In this document: piece after piece, positions 44,163 through 53,305 of the stretch
How the letters are laid out: each line of letters begins with the position of its first letter
Numbering within the stretch: position 1 is the first letter of the stretch
Position numbers and translations under genes: made by a program
NCBI GenBank assembly: GCA_019636245.1
Contig: JAHBXX010000008.1
Coordinates: forward strand, 78,243-142,242
Length of the DNA: 64,000 nucleotides
Source: Planctomycetota bacterium
GTDB taxonomy: Bacteria > Planctomycetota > UBA1135 > UBA2386
Direction: 5' to 3'
Notes under the pieces: model-generated
What the model was told of the DNA's origin: nothing
Database searches by the model: none
What the model saw: the letters and a program-made list of their open reading frames with translations, nothing else

Positions 44163-45376
44163 GGCGCGGGAGCGGCAGGTTCGGCGCGGCCGCCGTGCTG
44201 CTCGGCAGCCTCGCCGCGCAGGGTGGGTTGCGCGGCGAACTCGAGACCGTCGACGGTCGCCGTCTGCACGGGGTGCTGACCGTCGACGGCGCGGGGACCG
44301 CGACGCTGCAGCAGGCGACGGGGCCGGCCGCGTTCGAGCTGGCGGCCGTGCTGGGCTTCACGGTGGCGGACGTCGCGCCGCTCGAGGCGGCGGCGCCGCA
44401 TCGGATCTGGCTGCGCTCGGGCCGCGAGCTGCCGGCGAGGTCGCTGCGCGGCCGGGCCGCGGCGCCCGACCGGCCGGCGGCCCTGGTCGCCGAGCTGCCC
44501 TCGGGCGTGCGCGTCGAGCTGCCGCTGCGGTTCGTGCGCGCGCTGCGCCACGGCGGCTCCGAGCGGCCCGAGCCGCCGCGCTTCGCGCGCGACCTCGCGG
44601 CGCCGCCGGAGAACGACGACGTGCTGTTCGTGCAGAAGGACGGCCAGGGCCACCGTTCGGTGGTGACGGTGACCGGTCTGCAGCCCGATCAGGTCGACTT
44701 CGTGCTGCGCGGCACCGCCTACGAGTTCCCGCTGGCGGCGGTGACGGCGGTGGTGTTCGGCCGCAACACCGGCTTCGCGCCCGACCGGCTCCCGCGGCCA
44801 CGCCTGGCCGTGGACCTGCGCGGCGGCGAGCAGCTCGAGGGTCGGCTGCTCGGCCTCGACGCCGACCTGCGGCTCCAGCTCGACGAGGGCACACAGGTGA
44901 GCGTGCCGCTGCCGGCGGTGCGGCGCCTCGCCGTCGCCAGCGACCGGCTGGTGTGGCTGTCCGAGCGGCAGCCCGTCGTCGAGCAGACCCCTGCCTTCGA
45001 TCGGGTCTGGCCGTGGGGCAACGACAGCACGCCGGCGGGGCCGGGGTTCGTGATCGCGGGCGAGGCGTTCGCCCGCGGGCTCGGCATGGTGCCGCGCACG
45101 CGACTCACCTACGACCTCGGCGGCGCCTACGACACGTTCGAGGCCAGGGTCGGCATCGACGACCGCGGCGGGCCGGCGGCGCACGCCGTGTTCCGGGTCT
45201 TCGTCGACGGACGGCTGGCGTTCGAGTCGCCGCCGAAGGTGCTCGGCGAACGGGCGACGCCGGTGCGGATCGACCTCGATCGCTGCCAGCAGCTCGCGCT
45301 CGAGGTCGACTTCGGCCGGGACTTCGATCTCGGCGACTTCTGCGCCTGGGCGGACGCGCGGGTCGTGCAGCGGTGA
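44159..45376 (+). CDS. Exported NPCBM/NEW2-domain protein
   Basis: The 405-residue protein has a short signal and beta-rich repeats in which ELETVDGRRLHGVL and LRGGEQLEGRLLGLDADLRL recall each other. The C-terminal NPCBM domain (about 290-405) contains FARGLGMVPRTRLTYDLGG and FRVFVDGRLAFES. NPCBM is a carbohydrate-binding jelly-roll fold, suggesting binding to glycan at the cell surface. Start GTG 44159 overlaps the preceding stop; the stop overlaps the following protease start. Confidence 0.88.
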   Translation: MRRGSGRFGAAAVLLGSLAAQGGLRGELETVDGRRLHGVLTVDGAGTATLQQATGPAAFELAAVLGFTVADVAPLEAAAPHRIWLRSGRELPARSLRGRAAAPDRPAALVAELPSGVRVELPLRFVRALRHGGSERPEPPRFARDLAAPPENDDVLFVQKDGQGHRSVVTVTGLQPDQVDFVLRGTAYEFPLAAVTAVVFGRNTGFAPDRLPRPRLAVDLRGGEQLEGRLLGLDADLRLQLDEGTQVSVPLPAVRRLAVASDRLVWLSERQPVVEQTPAFDRVWPWGNDSTPAGPGFVIAGEAFARGLGMVPRTRLTYDLGGAYDTFEARVGIDDRGGPAAHAVFRVFVDGRLAFESPPKVLGERATPVRIDLDRCQQLALEVDFGRDFDLGDFCAWADARVVQR

Positions 45377-47196
45377 AGACGATGCTGCTGCCCATGCTCG
45401 CCGCCCTCGGCCCCGCCGCGCAGGATCCCGACCTGGCGGCCGTCCTGGCCCACGAGGCGCGGCGCACGCGCGTGATCGCCGAGTGCGCGCCCGCGGTCTG
45501 CTCGGTCATGGCCATGGACGCACCCGGCGGCGGCAGCGGCGTGGTGATCGACCCCACCGGCTGGAGGCTGGCCGACGCCGGCGGCTTCGTGCTGACGAAC
45601 TACCACGTCGTCGGCGAGCCCGACGCCGACCACGAACTGCCGGCCGCGCCGCCACCGCCCGAGGAGACGTTGGCGGCATGGCGCCAGCGCACGCCCGAAG
45701 CGGACGCGGCGGCGGAGGCGGCGTTCGTGGCCGCGTGGCAGGCCGAGTGGCGCCAGGACCACCTGCCCCGCGGGGCGTCGCACTACCGCAACCGCAAGGT
45801 CGGCATGCCCGACGGCCGGCTCTACGAGGCCGAGGTGCTCGGCATCGACCCGGGCAGCGACCTGGCGCTGCTGCGGCTGCTGCCCGATCACCCTGGCCGG
45901 CGCTGGCCGGCGTGCGCCCTCGGCGACAGCGACCAGCTGCTGGTCGGCCAGACCGTGTTCGCGATGGGCAATCCGTTCCTGCTCGCCACCGACTTCACGC
46001 CGACGGTGACCTTCGGCATCGTCAGCGGCACCCATCGCTACCAGGAAGGGCAGGGCCACCGGCTGCTGGTCTATCCCGACTGCATCCAGGTGGACGCGGC
46101 CGTCAACCCCGGCAACTCGGGCGGACCGCTGTTCGACGAACACGGCCTGGTCGTCGGCATCAACGGCCGCATCGCGATCGGCGACCGCGGCCGCGTCAAC
46201 GTCGGCGTCGGCTTCGCGATCGCCAGCAACCAGATCCGCAACTTCCTCGGCGACCTGCTGGCCGGCCGCCATGCCGAGCACGGCACGCTCGACCTCAGCG
46301 CGCGGTGGATGGAACGCGGCACCGGAGAGAGCCGCCGCCACGGCGTGTTCGTGCAGCAGATGTTCAAGGACTCGGTCGCGGCGGCGGCCGGAATCGCGCT
46401 CGGCGACGAGATCACGCGCTTCGACGGCGAGGTGGTGCGCTCGGCGAACCAGCTGGCGACGCGGATCGGCGTGCTGCCGGCCGGCTCGATCGTGGCGGTG
46501 GGCTTCCGGCCCGCCCAGGCCGACGGCTCGTTCGGCGACGAACGCGAAGTCGTCCTGCGGCTGGCCGCGCTCGACACCGGCTCCAGCCGCAACGGTCCCG
46601 AGGGCCGCCTCGCCAGCCGCAACAACCGGCGGCTGGCCGCACGGGTGCTGCTGGCGGGCCTGGACTGCGGCAACGAGCCGGATCCGGCGGCGGCGTGGTC
46701 GCGCACCGGCCCGGATGGCGTCGTCACGCACGTGGTCCGCGCCGGCGAACGGTTGCGCCTGTCGATCGGCGGCCTCGTGCTGGTGCGCACCGGGGACCGC
46801 GCCGGCTTCGCGGTGCAGGACGGCGTGGCACGCGATCTGACGCCCGACGAGGCCGAGCGCCTGCGTCGCGAGTGGCTGTGCCACCCGACCTCGCGGGTGC
46901 GCCTGGAGGCGAACCTCCGTGACGCCGAGCTGCTCGGCGGCGTGCAGGTGTTCGGCCGGCCGGCGTATCGCTTCGGCCTGCCCGGGGCCGGCGAATGCGA
47001 GGTCTGGACCGCGGGCAGCCACGCAGGGGTGGCGGGCTTCGCGTTCCGCGACCCGTTGCGGCGCGCCAGGATCGAGGTCCACCTCGACCGCGCGGCGATC
47101 CGCGTCGTCGTCGACGGCCGGCTCGAGCACGGCTGGACGCGCACGCCCGTCGCGTGGCCCGATCCGGTGGACGAAGCGCTGTTCCGGAGGCCCTGA
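45373..47196 (+). CDS. HtrA/DegP-type serine protease with PDZ domain, triad intact
   Basis: The 607-residue protein has a short signal followed by a trypsin-like domain. His78 lies in VLTNYHVVG, Asp163 in GSDLALLRL and Ser249 in NPGNSGGPLF, a complete catalytic triad. A PDZ domain follows (KDSVAAAAGIALGDEITRF, about 335-360) and a roughly 230-residue C-terminal extension that I do not recognise. Unlike typical DegP, about 40 residues are inserted between His and Asp. It is the first of three consecutive HtrA-like genes. Likely role: periplasmic quality control tied to the BatA system. Confidence 0.92.
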   Translation: MKTMLLPMLAALGPAAQDPDLAAVLAHEARRTRVIAECAPAVCSVMAMDAPGGGSGVVIDPTGWRLADAGGFVLTNYHVVGEPDADHELPAAPPPPEETLAAWRQRTPEADAAAEAAFVAAWQAEWRQDHLPRGASHYRNRKVGMPDGRLYEAEVLGIDPGSDLALLRLLPDHPGRRWPACALGDSDQLLVGQTVFAMGNPFLLATDFTPTVTFGIVSGTHRYQEGQGHRLLVYPDCIQVDAAVNPGNSGGPLFDEHGLVVGINGRIAIGDRGRVNVGVGFAIASNQIRNFLGDLLAGRHAEHGTLDLSARWMERGTGESRRHGVFVQQMFKDSVAAAAGIALGDEITRFDGEVVRSANQLATRIGVLPAGSIVAVGFRPAQADGSFGDEREVVLRLAALDTGSSRNGPEGRLASRNNRRLAARVLLAGLDCGNEPDPAAAWSRTGPDGVVTHVVRAGERLRLSIGGLVLVRTGDRAGFAVQDGVARDLTPDEAERLRREWLCHPTSRVRLEANLRDAELLGGVQVFGRPAYRFGLPGAGECEVWTAGSHAGVAGFAFRDPLRRARIEVHLDRAAIRVVVDGRLEHGWTRTPVAWPDPVDEALFRRP

Positions 47197-48236
47197 TGCG
47201 CGCGTGCCTGTTGCCGCTCCTGGCGACGGTGCTGGCCGCGCAGGCGGACGAACCGGCCGAGCACGTCGCGGCCGCCGAGCGCGAGCCGCGCACCCGCATC
47301 GAACGCACGGTCCACGAGCTGCTGCCGAGCCTGGTCAAGGTGCACGGCGCTTCGGGGCTGGCGACCATCGGCGCCTACGCGACCGGCATCGTCGTCAGCG
47401 AGCAGGGCCACGTGCTGACGCTCGACCAGATCATGATCCAGAAGGGCAAGACGCGCGTGGTGCTGCACGACGGTTCGGTGCACGACGCGCAGCTGCTGCC
47501 CGAGGAACCCCGGCTCGGCGTGCGGCTCCTGCGCATCGACCCGCAGCAGGTGCAGGGCGGGTTGCGACCGCTCTGGCCGCCGGCCGGCGACGAGGGCGCG
47601 TTCCGCACCGGCCAGTTCGTGGTCTCGATCGGCAACGCGTTCCGCCTGGCGGAGTTCGCCGAGAAGATGAGCGCGACCTTCGGCACGGTCGTCGGGCGCG
47701 CCAACACGGCGCTGCGCCATCGGCTGGCCGACGTGCAGTACGACGGCGACCTGATCCTGACCGATGCCTGCAACAACCCGGGCCACCAGGGCGGCGGCCT
47801 GTTCACGCTGGACGGCCGGTGGATCGGGCTCAACCTGCGGCTGCTCGACAGCAAGGAGACCAACACGATGCTGTCGGCGGCGATCCCGACGCGGGATCTG
47901 CTGCCCTACCTCGAGCAGCACGTGCTCGGTCGCACCCGGCCGGAAACGGTCGTCGAGCGCGTGCCGGCATGGACGGGCATCGTGCTGTTCGAACAGGCGG
48001 GACGGGAGTCGCCGCCGGCCTACGTCGAGCGCGTCGTCCCGGGTTCGCCCGCGGCCGAACTCGGCCTGCGGCCGGACGACCTGATCGTGCGCATCGACGA
48101 CTGGTCGGTGCGCACCTGCCGCGAGTTCCGCGACGTGCTGGCGCGCTGCGCGGCCGGGCAGGTCGTCAAGCTGGTGTGGAAGCGCGGCACGCGCGTGCTC
48201 GACGGCGAGCTCCGGCTCGGGGAGCCGCCGAAGTGA
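47196..48236 (+). CDS. HtrA-like protein lacking the catalytic triad
   Basis: The 346-residue protein has a signal peptide (MRACLLPLLATVLAAQA), the trypsin-like fold and a C-terminal PDZ (YVERVVPGSPAAELGLRPDDLI). By alignment with the preceding protease, His becomes Gln78 (VLTLDQIM), Asp becomes Gly108 (LGVRLLRI) and Ser becomes Gln198 (NPGHQGGGLF). All three catalytic positions are lost while the fold-forming glycines remain. It is therefore expected to bind rather than cut substrates. Start ATG overlaps the previous stop by one base. Confidence 0.88.
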   Translation: MRACLLPLLATVLAAQADEPAEHVAAAEREPRTRIERTVHELLPSLVKVHGASGLATIGAYATGIVVSEQGHVLTLDQIMIQKGKTRVVLHDGSVHDAQLLPEEPRLGVRLLRIDPQQVQGGLRPLWPPAGDEGAFRTGQFVVSIGNAFRLAEFAEKMSATFGTVVGRANTALRHRLADVQYDGDLILTDACNNPGHQGGGLFTLDGRWIGLNLRLLDSKETNTMLSAAIPTRDLLPYLEQHVLGRTRPETVVERVPAWTGIVLFEQAGRESPPAYVERVVPGSPAAELGLRPDDLIVRIDDWSVRTCREFRDVLARCAAGQVVKLVWKRGTRVLDGELRLGEPPK

Positions 48237-49450
48237 ACGCCGCGCGCCTGTTCGCCTGCCTGTGCCTGCCGTCGCTCGCCTGGGCGCAGCAACCCGCCGA
48301 GGACGACGAGTTCGCCCGCCTCGAGCCGGTGCTGCAGCGCGCCCTCGCCGCCGCGGCGCCGTTCGTGGTCACCGTCGAGACCTTCGGCGGCACGCGCCGC
48401 ACGCTCGGCGCCGACGGCCCGGCCGACGGCGACGGGCCGCCGCTGCCGCGCCCGGCACCGAAGGCGGAGCCGCCCCCCGACGACGCGCCGCCGCCCGTCC
48501 CCGAGGATGCCGAGCCCGAGGGCGAACGCGCCGGCCGCCGGCCGCGGCCGCCGATGGTGCCCGAGGGCTTCCGGCAGGCCCGCGGCCGCACCAGCGGCGT
48601 CGTGCTGACCCGCGACGGCTGGATCCTGGTCTCGCGCTTCGCCCTGAACTTCGATCCCACGACGGTGCTGGTCACCGTGCCCGGACGCGGCACCTTCCAT
48701 GCCCAGCGGGCCGGCGAGGACACGAGCCGCGGCATCGCGCTGGTGAAGATCGCCGCCGACGACCTGCCGGTGCCGACGTTCGTGCCGCCCGACGAGGTCC
48801 GGGTCGGCCAGTGGGCATTCGCCCTCGGCCGCACGTTCGCCGCCGACGAGCCGACGGTGCACATGGGCATCGTCAGCGCCCGGAGCCGGCTGTTCGGGCG
48901 GGCGCTGCAGATCGACGCCAGCACGTCGCCGGCGAACTACGGCGGCGCGGTGATCGACGTGCGCGGCCGCGTGCTGGGCATCGCCGTGCCGCTGTCGCCG
49001 TCGGGCCGCAACGCCGGCGTCGAGTGGTACGACTCCGGCATCGGCTTCGCCGTGACCATCGCCGACATCCCCGGCCTGCTGCAGCGCATGCAGCAGGGCG
49101 AGGTGCTGCAGCGCGGCTGGCTCGGCGTGCACCTCGAGCTGGCGCACCTGGGGCCGGGAGCGAAGGTCGCCGGCACGCCGAAGGACGGCCTCGCGGCGCG
49201 AGCGGGGCTGCGCAAGGGCGACGTGATCCTCGAGGTCGACGGGGTGCCGGTCGCCAACGGACCGCACCTGCAGATGCTCGTCGGCGCCCGCATGGGCGGC
49301 GACGCGATCCGGCTGGTGGTCGCCAAGCGCACCGGCGAACGGGTCGAGATCGGCCCGCTGCGCCTGTTCGACGCTCCGTGGTCGGAGCAGGCGCAGAGCA
49401 ACGACCTGCCCGCGAGCTTCCCGTTGCCGGAGAAGCCCGAAGGGCGATGA
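48233..49450 (+). CDS. Second HtrA-like protein lacking the catalytic triad
   Basis: The 405-residue protein has a signal peptide (LFACLCLPSLAWAQ) and a proline/acid-rich linker (about 65-105). Its trypsin-like fold has the triad replaced by Phe136 (ILVSRFAL), Gly167 (RGIALVKI) and Tyr236 (SPANYGGAV). The C-terminal PDZ has GLAARAGLRKGDVILEVDGVPV. Overlaps join it to the previous gene (GTGA). Its linker and different replacement residues show that it decayed independently of its neighbour. Likely a non-catalytic subunit or substrate adaptor. Confidence 0.87.
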   Translation: MNAARLFACLCLPSLAWAQQPAEDDEFARLEPVLQRALAAAAPFVVTVETFGGTRRTLGADGPADGDGPPLPRPAPKAEPPPDDAPPPVPEDAEPEGERAGRRPRPPMVPEGFRQARGRTSGVVLTRDGWILVSRFALNFDPTTVLVTVPGRGTFHAQRAGEDTSRGIALVKIAADDLPVPTFVPPDEVRVGQWAFALGRTFAADEPTVHMGIVSARSRLFGRALQIDASTSPANYGGAVIDVRGRVLGIAVPLSPSGRNAGVEWYDSGIGFAVTIADIPGLLQRMQQGEVLQRGWLGVHLELAHLGPGAKVAGTPKDGLAARAGLRKGDVILEVDGVPVANGPHLQMLVGARMGGDAIRLVVAKRTGERVEIGPLRLFDAPWSEQAQSNDLPASFPLPEKPEGR

Positions 49451-49457
49451 TGCGCGC

Positions 49458-50336
49458 GTGCGTCGTCGCCTTCGCCTGTCGCCGTGGTTCGCCCCGGCCC
49501 TGTTCGCGGCCTGCGGCGGCGAGGCCCCCTGGGATGCCGCGGACTGGCGACCCGAACGCCCGCCGCAGCGCATCGTCGCCGGCTCGATCCTGGCGACGGA
49601 GGTGCTGCTGGAGATCGCGCCGCGCGAACGCATCGCCGCCGTCCACGAACTCGCCGCCGATCGGCGCTATTCGCTGGTCGTCGCGGCGACCGAGGGCCTG
49701 CCGCGGGTCGGCGCCGCGCCCGAGCAGCTCCTGGCGGCCCGCCCGGACCTGGTGATCGTGGACGCCTTCACGCGCGCCGAGACCCTGGCGCTGCTGCGAC
49801 AGGCCGGCGTGCCGGTGGTGCGCACGCGTGATGCCGGCAGCTTCGAGGCGATCGCCGGCAACGTGCGCGCGATCGGCCGGGTCTGCCACCTCGAAGCGCC
49901 GGCGGAGCAGCTGGTCGGGCGGCTGGAAGCGTCCTTGCGCGCGATCCGGACGACGGCGGCGGAGTTCGCCCACTGGCGGCTGTGCGGCCTCGACGGCGCT
50001 CTGCACACCTACGGCCGTGGTTCCCTGCTCGATGCGGTGCTGACCGCCGCCGGAGCGCGCAACCTGGCCGCCGAGCATGGCGCGGGCGCCTTCCGCCGGG
50101 TCGACGCCGAGACCGTGCTCGCCTGGCGACCCGACGCGATCGTCGTCGCCGCGGCGGCGCCCGGCGAACGCGACGGCGAATGGCTGCGCCAGCACCCGGC
50201 GCTGCGGCTGCTGCCGTGCGTGCAGCGCGGCCGGCTGGTTGCCATCCCCGGGCCGCAGCTGAGCACGACGTCGCACCACCTCGCCGCTGCGGCGGCGTTC
50301 GTCCAGGCCACCCTGCGCGCGTGGGGACGACCGTGA
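49458..50336 (+). CDS. ABC importer substrate-binding lipoprotein (BtuF/FhuD-like)
   Basis: The 292-residue protein has a signal with lipobox LFAAC (Cys about 19) and a periplasmic binding fold of class III: RIVAGSILATEVLLEI, RPDLVIVDAF, VVRTRDAGSFEAIAGNVRAIG, and RPDAIVVAA near the end. Class III proteins bind cobalamin, haem or ferric siderophores. Start GTG 49458, the only in-frame initiator near the preceding stop. Permease and ATPase genes follow with 4-bp overlaps. The ligand cannot be told. Confidence 0.9.
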   Translation: MRRRLRLSPWFAPALFAACGGEAPWDAADWRPERPPQRIVAGSILATEVLLEIAPRERIAAVHELAADRRYSLVVAATEGLPRVGAAPEQLLAARPDLVIVDAFTRAETLALLRQAGVPVVRTRDAGSFEAIAGNVRAIGRVCHLEAPAEQLVGRLEASLRAIRTTAAEFAHWRLCGLDGALHTYGRGSLLDAVLTAAGARNLAAEHGAGAFRRVDAETVLAWRPDAIVVAAAAPGERDGEWLRQHPALRLLPCVQRGRLVAIPGPQLSTTSHHLAAAAAFVQATLRAWGRP

Positions 50337-51352
50337 GGCCGCATGGCCGTCGCCTGGTGTTCGTGCTGCTGCTGGCGCTGCCCGCGGTGGCCCTGCTGCA
50401 CCTCGTGCTGGCCCGCGAGGGGCCGGGCCTCGCCGACCTGCTGCGGCTGCTCGGCGGCGGCAACGGCTCCGACGACGACCGCATCGACCGGTTCGTGTTC
50501 ACCGACATCCGCCTGCCGCGCCTGCTCGTGGCGCTGTTCGGCGGCGCGTCGCTGGCGCTGGCCGGGGCGGTGATGCAGGCCTGTTTCCGCAATCCGCTGG
50601 CGTCGCCCGACCTGGTCGGCACGGCGGCGGGGGCGGCGTTCGGCGGCGCGCTGGCGATCGTGTTCGCGTTCGCCGGCGCCGCGGTGCTGGTCGTGCCGGC
50701 CTCGTCGCTGCTCGGGGCCGTGGCGGTGACCAGCCTCGTGTTCGTGCTCGCCGGCGCCCACGGCCGGTTCTCGGTCGCCGGGCTGCTGCTCGCGGGAGTG
50801 GCGCTGAACACGCTGGTCGGCGCGCTGACGGCGTTCGTGGTCACCTTCACCTACAGCAACTACACGGCCAGCTCGCAGGTGCTGTTCTGGCTGATGGGAG
50901 GCCTCGAGGGACGCACGTGGGAACACGCGGCGATCACGGCCCTGGGCTTCGTGGTGTTCGCCGCCGGCATCGTGCCGCGCCTGCGCCAGCTCGACCTCCT
51001 GACGCTGCGCGACGACAGCGCCCACAGCCTGGGCCTCGACGCGCAGCGGGTGCGGCGCGTGCTGCTGTGGCTCGCCTGCGGACTGACGGCGACGACGGTG
51101 TCGAACACCGGCGGCATCGCCTTCGTCGGCCTCGTGGTGCCGCACCTGGCGCGCCTCCTGGTGGGGCCGGGCCATGCGCTGCTGCTGCCCGCGGCGGCCG
51201 CGAGCGGCGCCCTGCTGCTCGCCGGCAGCGACCTCGCCTGCCGGCTGGCGCCGCCGGACCTGAACCTGCGCCTCGGCGTGGTGACGGCGATCCTCGGCGC
51301 GCCCTACTTCCTGTTCCTCTTGGCGCGGCACCGCCGCGGCGAGGTGCTGTGA
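50333..51352 (+). CDS. FecCD/BtuC-type ABC permease
   Basis: The 339-residue protein has about nine to ten hydrophobic spans and the family block RLPRLLVALFGGASLALAGA followed by MQACFRNPLASPDLVG. GGIAFVGLVVPHLARLL near the C-terminus is the loop that contacts the ATPase. It pairs with the binding protein before it and the ATPase after it to import iron chelate or cobalamin. Start GTG 50333 overlaps the preceding stop. Confidence 0.94.
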   Translation: MRPHGRRLVFVLLLALPAVALLHLVLAREGPGLADLLRLLGGGNGSDDDRIDRFVFTDIRLPRLLVALFGGASLALAGAVMQACFRNPLASPDLVGTAAGAAFGGALAIVFAFAGAAVLVVPASSLLGAVAVTSLVFVLAGAHGRFSVAGLLLAGVALNTLVGALTAFVVTFTYSNYTASSQVLFWLMGGLEGRTWEHAAITALGFVVFAAGIVPRLRQLDLLTLRDDSAHSLGLDAQRVRRVLLWLACGLTATTVSNTGGIAFVGLVVPHLARLLVGPGHALLLPAAAASGALLLAGSDLACRLAPPDLNLRLGVVTAILGAPYFLFLLARHRRGEVL

Positions 51353-52110
51353 ACGGCCTGCTGCTGCGCGACCTGCGGTTGCGTCTCGGTCAGCGCGAGG
51401 TGCTCGCCGGCGTCACCTTCGGCCTGCACCCGGGCGAACTCGTGCTGCTGGCCGGTCGCAACGGCGCCGGCAAGAGCACCCTGTTGCGGCTGGCGATCGG
51501 CGCGGCGGGCGCCGATGCCGGCGAAGTGCGGCTGCACGACCGGCCGGTGCACGGCTGGCCGTCGCTGGCGCGCGCGCGGGAGCTGGCGTTCGTGCCGCAG
51601 GAGGCCGAGAGCGCCTTCGAGTTCCGCGGCCGCGATCTGGTGACGATGGGCCGGCACCCGCATCGCCGCCGCGGCGCGCCGCTGCAGCCCGACGACTTCG
51701 CCGCCGTCGACCGGGCGCTGGCCGCGGTCGACGCGACCGCGTTCGCCGACCGGCGCGTGACGACGCTCTCGGGCGGCGAACTGCGGCGGATCGCCGTGGC
51801 GCGCGCGCTGGCGACCGAGGCGCCGCTGCTGCTGCTCGACGAGCCGACCAGCAACCTCGACCTCGAGCACGCGCTGCGGCTCGCCCACCTGCTGCGGCAG
51901 CTGGCGGCCGCCGGCCGCGGCGTGCTGGTGGCGTCGCACGACCTCAACCTGCTGGCGCCGTTCGCCAGCCGCGTGGTGCTGCTGCACGAGGGACGGGTGT
52001 TCGCCGATGCCCCGGCCGAGGCGGCCCTGTCGCCGGCGAACATCGCCGCGGTGTTCGGCGTGCAGTCGGGTTCAGCCAGCGGCTTCTTCCCGCGCGACTT
52101 CCGCCTCTAG
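51349..52110 (+). CDS. FecE/BtuD-type ABC ATPase
   Basis: The 253-residue protein has Walker A GRNGAGKST (36-44), a Q-loop (VPQEAES), the signature LSGGELRRIAVARAL, Walker B LLLLDEPTSNLD and the H-loop SHDLN. It energises the adjacent permease. Last gene of the long operon; its 3' end overlaps the convergent CPBP gene by 39 bp. No TonB-dependent receptor gene is present in the window. Confidence 0.95.
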   Translation: MNGLLLRDLRLRLGQREVLAGVTFGLHPGELVLLAGRNGAGKSTLLRLAIGAAGADAGEVRLHDRPVHGWPSLARARELAFVPQEAESAFEFRGRDLVTMGRHPHRRRGAPLQPDDFAAVDRALAAVDATAFADRRVTTLSGGELRRIAVARALATEAPLLLLDEPTSNLDLEHALRLAHLLRQLAAAGRGVLVASHDLNLLAPFASRVVLLHEGRVFADAPAEAALSPANIAAVFGVQSGSASGFFPRDFRL

Positions 52111-52863
52111 CCGCCGGTGGCGCACGGCCAGCGCCGTGCCGGCTGCGATCGTCAGCCCGCGGCCGACGTTCGGCCACAGACCGCCGGCGGCGTCGTCGGC
52201 GACGGCGAAGACCATCCAGGCGGCGTTCATCGCCGCGTGCAGCAGGATCGTGGTCCACAGGTTCCAGTCGAACGCCCGCAGCAGCCACGCGTACCAGATG
52301 CCGCCCGCGGTGGTAGCGGCCAGCACGCCGAGGTGGCCGGGGTCGAACTGCGCCCCCCACGGCACGTGCATGGCGCCGAACAGCAGGCCGGCGAGCACGG
52401 CCACGGGCCAGAACGGCAGCCTGCCGCAGCGCACCGGGATCGCCACCAGCGCCCCGCGGAAGAACAGTTCCTCGACCAGGGGCGCCAGCAGCACGCCGCG
52501 CACCAGGCCCAGGTCCGTCGGCAGCCCGGGGCTGGCCAGGGCCCCCTGCAGCAGCATCGGCGCAGCGGCGAGCAGCGCGAAGCGGAGCGCGGGGACGAAG
52601 CGGCCGCCGAGGCCGAGGCCGTGCACGGTGCGGCCACGCCCCCAGGCCAGGCGCGCGGCGAGCAGGGCGCCGCCGACGATCCACAGCGAGTGGTCGAGCT
52701 GTCGCAGTTCGGGCGGCACGCCGCGCGCGGCGAGCCAGCGGTGGATCGCGACGTAGCCCGACAGCTCGCCGCGCAGGCGCGCGAAGGCGAACAGGGCGAT
52801 GGCGATCGCGAGCCCCAGCCGCCAGCGGCCAGGGTGCCGTTCGGCTGGGCGCACGGTCTGCAA
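52072..52863 (-). CDS. CPBP-family intramembrane glutamic protease
   Basis: The 263-residue protein has about seven or eight membrane spans. It carries the CPBP (Abi/Rce1-like) motifs: EELFFRG, then FGAMHVPWG, then HAAMNAAWM. The two glutamates and following histidines form the active site in Rce1-type peptidases. Start TTG 52863 comes immediately after the thioesterase stop (GTG 52854 is an alternative). It is the last gene of the exonuclease-thioesterase-protease operon and converges on the ABC ATPase gene. Confidence 0.88.
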   Translation of the reverse strand: MQTVRPAERHPGRWRLGLAIAIALFAFARLRGELSGYVAIHRWLAARGVPPELRQLDHSLWIVGGALLAARLAWGRGRTVHGLGLGGRFVPALRFALLAAAPMLLQGALASPGLPTDLGLVRGVLLAPLVEELFFRGALVAIPVRCGRLPFWPVAVLAGLLFGAMHVPWGAQFDPGHLGVLAATTAGGIWYAWLLRAFDWNLWTTILLHAAMNAAWMVFAVADDAAGGLWPNVGRGLTIAAGTALAVRHRRLEAEVAREEAAG

Positions 52864-52864
52864 G

Positions 52865-53305
52865 TCAGCGCCCGCGCGGGAAGTCCGCCTCGAGCAGCGC
52901 GAAGGCCTGGAACCGCTGCCGCCACACGTCCGGCAGCGAGCGCTTCTGCAGCGTGTCCATGTCGACGGCCGCCGTCAGGACGCGCGCCCGGCACAGCGGC
53001 CTGGGTTCGTCGCCGCGGGTCATCCAGAAGCCGAACTCGACCGACGAGTCGCCCAGGCGCAGCACGCCGAGATGCACGAACGGTTCGTCGCCATAGCGCA
53101 CGGGCACGAAGAACTCGGCCTCGAGCTTCACCGCCGGCAGGCCCAGCTTGTCCTCCTTGAGCAGCTTCGGGTACGGCCGGCCCAGCCCATCGCTCCACCA
53201 GTCCTCGAAGGCGCAGTGGAAGTAGTGCAGCAGCTTGGGGTAGTAGGCGATGCCGGCGTCGTCGATGTCGCCGAAGCGGTAGCGCAGCTGGGTGCGGAAG
53301 GTCAT
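52865..53305 (-). CDS. 4-hydroxybenzoyl-CoA-type acyl-CoA thioesterase
   Basis: The 146-residue protein has a hot-dog fold with YRFGDIDDAGIAYYPKLLHYF. The Asp and the downstream GIAYYPK pattern are typical of the YbgC/4HBT group, followed by EAEFFVPVRYGDE. It hydrolyses acyl-CoA esters in the cytoplasm; the chain length is unknown. Its ATG overlaps the exonuclease stop (ATGA), and the CPBP gene starts directly after its stop. Confidence 0.92.
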   Translation of the reverse strand: MTFRTQLRYRFGDIDDAGIAYYPKLLHYFHCAFEDWWSDGLGRPYPKLLKEDKLGLPAVKLEAEFFVPVRYGDEPFVHLGVLRLGDSSVEFGFWMTRGDEPRPLCRARVLTAAVDMDTLQKRSLPDVWRQRFQAFALLEADFPRGR

